A program made the translations under genes and the position numbers. Below, piece after piece: positions 1-6,400 of a stretch of 7,647 nucleotides of DNA (the first letter of the stretch is position 1; the number at the start of each line of letters is the position of its first letter). Origin of the DNA: Candidatus Coatesiibacteriota bacterium (GTDB lineage Bacteria > B130-G9); NCBI GenBank assembly GCA_016929465.1, contig JAFGIT010000009.1:1-7647 (forward strand), given 5' to 3'. The notes under the pieces are model-generated. The model made no database searches, was not told where the DNA came from, and saw only the letters and a program-made list of their open reading frames with translations.

Positions 1-466
1 AGAAGCCGGTGCCCTGTGCGGATCCATAGAAGAACTGTGCAAAGGAGATGTCGCCAACGAATTCAAAAGAGTCTGGATAGGTCAGCCCTGCAGCGAAGTA
101 GTATTCGCCCTCTTGAGTGATTGGAGGTATGTCGCTCGGGACACTTTGCCACATGAATTCTGTTCTTGGCATATCGAAGGGATTGGGGATATAGATGTCT
201 CTTACCCATGGATCGAGATACACGGACCATCCCGATTGCACTAGGGTAAAGGTTCCGCCATCGGGCGTAAGAAGACCAATATAGATATCGACCGACATTC
301 CGAAGTCGAAGTTTTGACCTGCGAGGCTAACCGCTATGGTGTCGCCTGGCGAGTAGCTATCACTGTCTGTGTAAATCGTGACTGTTGGGGCGGCGAAGGC
401 GCAGAACGGCAGAAATGCTGCCAGCGCGATTGCCAGGGTAAAAATATATCCGATGCTGCTTCTCAT
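1..466 (-). CDS. Small secreted protein with C-terminal-type beta module (3' end outside window)
   Basis: This is the N-terminal 155 residues of an exported protein of unknown function; the reading frame runs off the left edge with no stop. The ATG at 466-464 is chosen because a strong GGAGG ribosome binding site (479-475) lies 8 nt upstream and a typical signal peptide follows. That peptide has a short basic start (MRSS), a hydrophobic core over residues 5-22, and likely cleavage after FCAFA (residue 25). Residues ~27-147 form a beta-rich module with SPGDT at 39-43, DIYIGLLTPDG at 60-70 and PDSFEFVG at 131-138. The module aligns along its whole length with the two C-terminal modules of the giant protein encoded at 3436-7647, so this is a shared extracytoplasmic domain. 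I do not recognise the family. C22 lies in LPFC, a poor lipobox, so a lipoprotein is unlikely. The gene lies 181 bp after the radical SAM gene and may have its own promoter. Confidence 0.85.
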   Translation of the reverse strand, partial: MRSSIGYIFTLAIALAAFLPFCAFAAPTVTIYTDSDSYSPGDTIAVSLAGQNFDFGMSVDIYIGLLTPDGGTFTLVQSGWSVYLDPWVRDIYIPNPFDMPRTEFMWQSVPSDIPPITQEGEYYFAAGLTYPDSFEFVGDISFAQFFYGSAQGTGF

Positions 467-474
467 AGCACTTT

Positions 475-479
475 CCTCC
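475..479 (-). promoter_or_regulatory. Shine-Dalgarno site of the small secreted protein gene
   Basis: On the minus strand the sequence is GGGAGGAAAGTGCTATG. GGAGG is separated from the ATG by 8 nt, close to the ideal spacing. It fixes the start codon at 466 and is by far the best ribosome binding site in the window. Confidence 0.85.
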
Positions 480-538
480 CTGTTGAGTCTTGTTGACATC
501 CAAACAACACACACAACCCATGCTGCTTATCGATTGAG

Positions 539-553
539 AAAGGTGCAACCTTT
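539..553. repeat. Perfect 6-bp inverted repeat upstream of secreted gene
   Basis: AAAGGT and ACCTTT are separated by 3 nt, centred about 80 bp upstream of the ATG at 466. The stem is too short and AT-rich, and lacks a following U-run, so it is not a good terminator. It could be an operator half-site pair, or chance. No regulator gene is visible nearby. Confidence 0.3.
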
Positions 554-647
554 AGCGTAAAAATCGTAGGGGGTCAGAGTGAGATGATTGGTGCAGTCAA
601 GATTCGGCTTCAGGTGCTAATATAAGCCAAATCCTCGAGGCGGCGAG

Positions 648-1799
648 CTATCGGAACGCTGCGAATCGAGTGAATGTCCACAGTGTCCTGAGAAGCCATA
701 GAGGGCTGAGCAGGATATTCGAATACGCCTGGTTGGCAAGGGGACAGTAGCATTCGCCTCGCCGAATCGACGAACGCACCTTCGCGGCTTGTTCGGAATG
801 CCACAAAGCCATGAAGTTGTAATCCACATCTCGTAGGCTGCCCAATGGGGCGTCGTTTGCTAGAGTGCAGCATGGCCAGATATTTCCGTATGGATCGATA
901 TGTGCGTTCGAAATGCCAGCGAAGCACGGTATCACCTGGCGCTGTTCGCGGAGAACCTTTAGCGCAAGACCATAATAGACGAGGCGAAGCGATTCGAGCA
1001 TCCTGGTGTATCTGCTCTTGCCCTCGAGACTCTCGATCGTTTTTGCCCTGAATCTGGCGATGGCCTCGCCGTATTCCTCCGGGGATGGAGTAACACCGGT
1101 CGCTTCGTTCGCGAATTCTGCGCGGACTTCTGCGAGCTCGTTGCGGTAGCTCTCGATTCCAAGCGAATGGACATACTCGGCGATTCGGTCTATGTCACCC
1201 CAATTCAGGCGTGATATGACGGTACCAACCTCTAGGAGAAAGTTTTGATGTCTCTCTGAAAGCGGCAATAGCGTCTTGATGGTCTTTACGACCTTGTCGA
1301 AGCATCCGGGGACCCCTCTTATTTCGTCCTGCTGCTCGCCCAACCCGTCGAGAGATGGCTTCACCGAGAGCTTTACGCCTGGACTTGTGCTCTCGATGTG
1401 CTCGAGCATCGCCTTCACTTGGCGGAAGATGCGATCTGGCATGAGCCCATTCGTTGGGATATGGATGATCTTCGGGCTCAGGTGCCTCAAGGCGAGGGCC
1501 ACTATATCGGGAAAATCGTCCCTCATGAATGGCTCTCCGCCGCTAATATTAAAAAATACGATGCCGCCCATGCTGCTGAACACCCGCTCTATCTCGTCAA
1601 TAGAGAGTTCGTCCTCCATGCGACAGGGCTTATCCTCGTAGAATTTCCATATCAAGCATGTTTTGCACCTGGACTGACATCGGTTGGTCACAGAAAAAGT
1701 GAGGGTGACCGGGAGCGGTGGTTTCAGGAGATTGTATCTAGCCAGACGAAATCTCGCTGCCCTTGCAAGATTGCTCAGGATATTACTTCGCACTCTCAT
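648..1799 (-). CDS. Radical SAM protein with SPASM/twitch-type C-terminal cysteine domain
   Basis: This is a 383-residue cytoplasmic iron-sulfur enzyme. The CxxxCxxC motif (CQSRCKTC; C41, C45, C48) binds the 4Fe-4S cluster that cleaves S-adenosylmethionine to a radical. ISGGEP at 85-90 is the conserved SAM-binding GGEP element, and HIPTNG (113-118) is another typical core strand motif. The C-terminal part carries C292, C310, C311, C350 and C352 around NAHIDPYGNIWPCC, the pattern of SPASM/twitch domains that hold auxiliary Fe-S clusters. A hydrophobic, aromatic, basic tail (361-383) follows and may touch the membrane. SPASM enzymes modify peptides, proteins or other substrates; nothing here identifies this one's, and no precursor peptide is evident nearby. 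The ATG at 1799 has only a weak GGA-type site 7 nt upstream. It lies 54 bp after the tolC-like gene, compatible with co-transcription. The stop is TAG at 648-650. Confidence 0.95.
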   Translation of the reverse strand: MRVRSNILSNLARAARFRLARYNLLKPPLPVTLTFSVTNRCQSRCKTCLIWKFYEDKPCRMEDELSIDEIERVFSSMGGIVFFNISGGEPFMRDDFPDIVALALRHLSPKIIHIPTNGLMPDRIFRQVKAMLEHIESTSPGVKLSVKPSLDGLGEQQDEIRGVPGCFDKVVKTIKTLLPLSERHQNFLLEVGTVISRLNWGDIDRIAEYVHSLGIESYRNELAEVRAEFANEATGVTPSPEEYGEAIARFRAKTIESLEGKSRYTRMLESLRLVYYGLALKVLREQRQVIPCFAGISNAHIDPYGNIWPCCTLANDAPLGSLRDVDYNFMALWHSEQAAKVRSSIRRGECYCPLANQAYSNILLSPLWLLRTLWTFTRFAAFR

Positions 1800-1853
1800 T
1801 ATGCGATCCGGTTCCAGTCTCCAGTTTGGAGATTGATTGGGAGTGCTAGCACA
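1800..1853 (-). other. 54-bp tolC/radical-SAM intergenic spacer with two dyads
   Basis: Immediately after the TAA stop of the tolC-like gene is a perfect 10-bp palindrome GTGCTAGCAC (1852-1843). A 6-bp hairpin with a 3-nt loop follows (TCTCCA-AAC-TGGAGA on the minus strand, 1832-1818). Neither is followed by a U-run, so neither is a standard terminator. The only GGAG in the spacer lies inside the second stem, 18 nt from the radical SAM ATG, too far for a normal ribosome binding site. The short spacing favours transcription of the two genes together. Confidence 0.4.
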
Positions 1854-3392
1854 TTAAGGGGTGAACAGATTTGAGCCCGCCTGGGCTGTACCGGCTCGGT
1901 TCTTCCGATGCAATGTGGCCCCTAGCGCGCGCTCCAGGCTCGCCACGGTGCTCAAGTAGTCGTATGTGGCCCTTATGAGCTCTATTCGAGCGACGGTGTA
2001 GTCATTCTCCGCAGCAATCAAGTCTCTGTTGGTTATCAATCCTTCCCGGTAGCTGAGTCGAGCGAGTTCCAACTGCTCCGAAGCCACTCTTTCGGACCTT
2101 TCGAGATACTCCATGTCTTCCGAAAGCTGCTTCAGCTGCCTTGATATCTCTCTTATCGAGATCGCGATCTCTCGCTTCGCATCCTCGAGTGTCCGGGCGA
2201 GCTGTCTGGAGGCAATTCGAGATTGAATTAGCAGTTCATCATTGGATGTGTCGAAGAAGCTGTGCTCGAATCTGAGGCTGAACTGCCAGGTTCTCTCGGT
2301 AACGTCGAGAGATTCTCTGAATTTGTCCTCCGTTTCGGACATCAAGAAGCTGCCCTCTGCCTCGAGGGTCGGGAGCCTGTTATCCTCGGCGATATCCTCA
2401 TTGAGTTCGTACTTCTTGCGCTGGACGTCCAGAGCCTTTATGTCCGGCCTGCTGTGAAAAGCCTGCTCAATCCACTCGTCGGTCAATATCGGGACTCTCT
2501 CTTTGTCGATGCTGGGGACTGGTGCAATTCGAGTGCCAATCTCGAGCCCCATGAGAGAGACCAAGCTGTCAATCGAGCTCTGCAGTTGCTTCTTCGCGTT
2601 ATTCAGGTCCCTTTCGCGATTTATATAGACCAGTTCGGCCCTCGATCTGTCGAGTCTGGAGGAAAGGCCCTCGGTCAGCCTTAGCTCAGCGATCTTGAGA
2701 TCCTGCTTGGTTGCCGCGAGCGAAGACTGCATCACCGTAATGTATTCCTGGGACTTGAGGACATCGTAGAACGCTCGCTTCACGGACAGCGCCAGGTCCT
2801 GTGTCAGCTCGTCGAGGTCGAGCTGTGCTAGCGCCACGTCGAATTCTGCCTGTCTGAGCGAGACGGTAGCTGCCTTTTCAAAGGCACCCTTGAGGAGATT
2901 CTGCGAGATGGAGATGCCAACGGTGCTCGTGAAGTCGGACTTCGAACCGAACTCGTTGGGGTAATAGATGGGATCGGTGCGATATTCCGATTCGTGTTCT
3001 GCCCAATCGAGGCTGCTCGTGAGAGATATGGTCCCGCCGTATTTGTGGGACTGCGTGAGCGCCAGCGTCACTTCATTCGTGTAATCCTGCATCAGATGCG
3101 AGTTATAGATGGAGCCGAGGTAGGTTGTGTGCAGTTTTGGCTCGAAGGTGTTCTGCTGAAGGGCAAGCGAGGATTCGACCAGCAATATTGAGTCCTTTGT
3201 GCTTGCGAGCCCTAAGTTCTTCTCGAGTGCAATCTCTATGCACTCCTGCAACGAAAGGAGCAAGGGAGCATCGGCGGCATTGGGGATGGGGGCTGCTACG
3301 CTCATCTCTGCCTGCATCGGCAAGGCCGTTGACAGCAGCAGACATAGAGAGAAAAAGACTAACCGGTGCCCTTCAAAAGAAAGGGCGGGCAT
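1854..3392 (-). CDS. TolC-family outer-membrane efflux/secretion protein
   Basis: From the ATG at 3392 the product is 512 residues, a normal TolC-family length. Residues 1-28 form a signal peptide (basic HR, then a core around LVFFSLCLLLSTALP, then MQA before the mature chain). Two outer-membrane efflux protein (OEP) repeats follow, roughly 45-285 and 310-495. Each is made of long amphipathic helices around a beta section; SQNLLKGAF near 164-172 and the SRPDI motif near 314-318 are typical. The closing segment from GLITNRDLIAAENDY (451-465) to LERALGA (486-492) is the classic family end. Such proteins form trimeric outer-membrane channels reaching into the periplasm, working with an inner-membrane pump and an adaptor, neither of which is in the window. 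The frame stays open upstream to a TTG at 3464, overlapping the giant gene, but only the ATG gives a good signal peptide. That ATG lies inside a terminator-like hairpin. The stop is TAA at 1854-1856. Confidence 0.93.
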   Translation of the reverse strand: MPALSFEGHRLVFFSLCLLLSTALPMQAEMSVAAPIPNAADAPLLLSLQECIEIALEKNLGLASTKDSILLVESSLALQQNTFEPKLHTTYLGSIYNSHLMQDYTNEVTLALTQSHKYGGTISLTSSLDWAEHESEYRTDPIYYPNEFGSKSDFTSTVGISISQNLLKGAFEKAATVSLRQAEFDVALAQLDLDELTQDLALSVKRAFYDVLKSQEYITVMQSSLAATKQDLKIAELRLTEGLSSRLDRSRAELVYINRERDLNNAKKQLQSSIDSLVSLMGLEIGTRIAPVPSIDKERVPILTDEWIEQAFHSRPDIKALDVQRKKYELNEDIAEDNRLPTLEAEGSFLMSETEDKFRESLDVTERTWQFSLRFEHSFFDTSNDELLIQSRIASRQLARTLEDAKREIAISIREISRQLKQLSEDMEYLERSERVASEQLELARLSYREGLITNRDLIAAENDYTVARIELIRATYDYLSTVASLERALGATLHRKNRAGTAQAGSNLFTP

Positions 3393-3410
3393 GAAAGCCG
3401 TGCCCGCCCT
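3375..3410 (-). terminator. Intrinsic-terminator-like hairpin after the giant repeat gene
   Basis: A perfect 10-bp GC-rich stem (AGGGCGGGCA and TGCCCGCCCT, arms at 3410-3401 and 3391-3382) has a 9-nt loop. On the minus strand it is followed by UUCUUUU (3381-3375). It begins 25 nt after the TGA stop of the giant gene, a usual place for rho-independent termination. Unusually, it overlaps the beginning of the tolC-like gene: the ATG at 3392-3390 sits at the loop/stem junction, and the only nearby purine-rich SD-like stretch (GAGGG, 3411-3407) is mostly in the upstream arm. Confidence 0.75.
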
Positions 3411-3429
3411 CGAGAAAGGATTCTGCAAA

Positions 3430-3438
3430 TTTATATCA
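3430..3438 (-). promoter_or_regulatory. Candidate extended -10 promoter element for the tolC-like gene
   Basis: On the minus strand TGATATAAA reads as an extended -10 (TGn followed by TATAAA, five of six matches to TATAAT). Its TG belongs to the stop codon of the giant gene. No good -35 is seen at 16-18 bp. Transcription would start near 3423, about 31 nt before the tolC-like ATG and just ahead of the hairpin at 3382-3410. The promoter consensus of this organism is unknown, so this is tentative. Confidence 0.3.
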
Positions 3439-6400
3439 CTCAAGTTCCCATTCGACTTGTGCAATCGAGCTAATCAAATTGAACGAGTCTGCGTCCGAGA
3501 ACGCGGCAAGCCAGGTGTATTTACCTGCCGGCAACAAGTCGAGCTTGTTGCTGTATAGCATGACGGGCCACACATCCGCGAACATTGGCAGATCGTAATT
3601 GTCGAAGTAGGGGACAAACTCCGTAGTCAGTTCTGGTCCGAAGAGAAGCGTGCCATCGGGAGCCTGCAGTGCGAGATACAGGTCCATGGTCTTCTCGAGA
3701 CCGTCATTCTTGAACCTTGCAGTCAGTACTTGCTTCTGGCCCTTTCCGTAGATGGGATAGGTCCCTTCGAGCGTCAGATCAATCAGAGGCCTGTGGTCAA
3801 TCGTTGTCGCCATAGGCGATGAGGCCAAGAGCTCTTTCGCCTGACCATTGGGCACCAGATAGGCTCGCCACATATAGTGACCAGGTGCGAAGCCATTGGG
3901 TATCGTGACGCTCAGTATCTCGAGCCCATCGACCCTGAAGCCGCTCAGCACATCGAAGTTGGAGACATAAGGCGTCTCCTCTGAGCCGAGCTCTGGCAGA
4001 TAGATCACATTGCCGCTCGGAAGTATCACACTGATGTAGAGGTCCATGCCATAGAGCGTGTCATCGTGGTTGTAGCATGAGAGAGATACTGTCAGCGTGT
4101 CTCCAGGATAGAAGATCCTGCCATTGCTATCGAGATCAAGTGACATCTTAAGCGCGGCAATCACGCCAGTACCTGACAGCTCAACCTGCACCTCAGGCTG
4201 CATCGGATCGTTCGTCACGATTGTGATGATGCCCTCGAACAGCCCTGAGTGGCTCGGAGTGAACATGACCGGCAGGAATACCCTCGTGTCGGGCTCGACC
4301 GTCAGAGGAGTAAGGACGCTACACTGGAATGCAGAGTTGTCTATCGTGATACTCTCAATTGTAAGGACTGCCTCTCCAATGTTCTCAGCATAGAGCGAAG
4401 GCCAGAATGCGCTAGCCCCGACCTCGACGTCTCCGAAGTCATGAGATGTCTGAGAGAGTTCCAGTTCTGGATAGAGTATTCGATACTGGGTTCGGGAGTC
4501 GGCAGATGTCGGCGGCTGCTCCGAGTTACCGGCAGCATCAACTGCAATTGTGTAGAACTCGTAATATCCCTCACCGTGCGTCGCCACAAACGGGAGCATA
4601 CCAGCCTCGCCGCCGAGCGACATGCCGGCATCGGTCCATTCGGTCCATCCGCCGCTCAGGTTAGCCGCATATCGATACCACAGCGAGACCGACTCGATCG
4701 GGCTCAGGATATCGGTCGCGGTGAACGTAACCGTGAATTCCGTCGCATTTGCCTCAGCCGAGGATTCTGCTCTGGAGAATGGAGGAGTCGTGTCGAATAC
4801 GGCTGTCGCATCTGCTGTGTATGGAACCGCCTCACGGTTGCCGAACATGTCTTCTGCAAGTGAGTAGAAGCCATATAGTCCGTCACCTTCTATCGGGACG
4901 AATTCGAATACACCGATCGTCGAGCCAGTGACACTCAGACCAGTATCCTTATATGCACCACCACCAACGTTGTACCAAAGCTGAACCGATGCAACGCCCG
5001 TTCCAGCGTCAGACGCTGTGAATCCAACCTCGATCGGCGACTCATTCGTATAATCGACATCAACAGAAGCTCGCGATACTGCTGGGACGTTGTCGAAAAC
5101 GGTTACTGCCGATACGGTCGCGGACGTTGTTGGCGCCGGCTCGGTATTGCCGCAATTGTCTGTTGCGGTTGTCCAGAACGCATAGGTTCCGACTCCATCG
5201 GGCGGAACAAAGTCGATTGTGCCGGCCGTTGTCTCCTCCTGGTATCCTGATTTCGCCCAGAGGCGATCGTCGAAGCGATACCACAGGGTCACATGCTTCA
5301 CTCCGCTCATGGCATCCCAGGCGCTGAATGAGACCGGGATCATGTCGCCGGTCGCTATCTCCGGAGATGATACACTGGAGCTTGGCAGCGTGATGTCATA
5401 GTAGCTATCAGCATCCGGCGTAACGGGCGCGAGTTCCTGCCATCCGGCCTTGTTGACCGCGATGGTATAGAACTCATATTTGCCCTCGCCATCTGGGGCT
5501 GAGAACTCGAACGTTCCCCACGCATTGAAGTTGGTGAGACCAGATTCTTTCCAGTCGCCCTCATCGAAGCTATACCAGAGGCTAACAGAATCGATGCCGG
5601 TCTCGTCGTCTGCTGCGCTGTATCTTACATTCAACGGGAGGTCTGTAGTGTAATCGATGCAGGAGCAGCTGGATGTCGGCCTTGTGAGGTCATAGTAGCA
5701 GCTGCCGTCTGGAACTGACGGAGATGATTCGACGTTTCCTGCGTTATCGAAGGCCTTTGTGTAGAAGTCGTATTTGCCAGCACCGCGTGTCAGCGTTACG
5801 GCAATCGTACCGTGCGTCCCATAGGCGACATATCCGGTATCGAACCATGACCCGCGGCTATAGCGGCACCATAGGGATATGTGATCGAGTCCGGAGTAGA
5901 GGTCAACAGCCGTATATCCCACATCAATAGATGTATCTGTGGTATATGGCGGAACAGTGGCCTTCGAAATCGGCGCTGCCTGGTCGAATGCGGTGGTGGC
6001 ATCGGCCACTTCAGGTGCAGCCTCTACGTTGCCCGCTAGGTCGCGACCGATCGTGTAGAAGCTGAACACACCGCCCGTCAGATCTGTGTCATAGATGAAC
6101 TGGCCACCTCCAACTGCTGCCTTCTCGTCAACCTTCTGCCAGCTGAAGACATCATATTTCGCCCATAGCTCAACCACGGCGATCCCGATACCCTCGTCGC
6201 TGGCCTCGAAGTCGATGACCACCGGCGATGCGGTCGTCCAGGCTGGAGCTGTTGCCTCTGTAACCGGGGCAACTGTATCCAGGAAGGTCGAGCAATCGGG
6301 GGCACCAGTCCAGGTCTCAACATTCCCTGCGGAATCTGTCGCTGATGTGTAGAACTGATAGATGCCATCTGCCTCGGCTGGGTTGAACAGGAAGGTTCCC

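Larger units (their letters stand above)
467..647 (-). other. Intergenic region between radical SAM gene and small secreted gene
   Basis: This 181-bp stretch contains no convincing gene. In transcription order it holds a weak stem (GGCTT/AAGCC, arms 624-628 and 606-610, 13-nt loop, no U-run, so a poor terminator). Next comes a perfect 6-bp dyad AAAGGT-TGC-ACCTTT at 553-539, then a GT-rich run near 506-520. Last is a short direct repeat TCAACA (496-491 and 486-481, 10 bp apart) just ahead of the ribosome binding site. A TATATT hexamer lies at 624-619 but has no recognisable -35 element at the right distance. The length suggests the small gene could have its own promoter, but I could not identify one. 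Confidence 0.5.

Noticed and set aside
493-521. Plus-strand TTGACA (493-498) as a -35 promoter element.
   Set aside because: No -10 hexamer follows at 16-18 bp and there is no plus-strand gene to drive.
360-548. Minus-strand 62-codon ORF beginning with TTG, with a Cys-rich stretch (MGCVCC), considered as a peptide precursor for the radical SAM enzyme.
   Set aside because: It has no ribosome binding site, its Cys-rich start is just a GT-repeat DNA stretch, and most of it overlaps the secreted gene's own ribosome binding site and signal-peptide codons in another frame.
595-600. Minus-strand TTGACT as a -35 box for the small secreted gene.
   Set aside because: No acceptable -10 lies at 16-18 bp; the nearest TACGAT is about 26 bp away.
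1398-1874. Plus-strand 158-codon ORF.
   Set aside because: It is antisense to the radical SAM gene core, including its CxxxCxxC codons, and shows no domain signature.
3393-3464. Upstream TTG start for the tolC-like gene at 3464, giving a 24-residue N-terminal extension.
   Set aside because: It has no ribosome binding site, would overlap the giant gene by 29 bp and would bury the signal peptide behind a polar extension. The ATG at 3392 gives a normal signal peptide.
4249-4863. Plus-strand 204-codon ORF, the longest on that strand.
   Set aside because: It lies wholly antisense to the ASH domain and last Ig-like repeats of the giant gene. It has no recognisable motif and an Arg/Cys-rich composition typical of a shadow frame.
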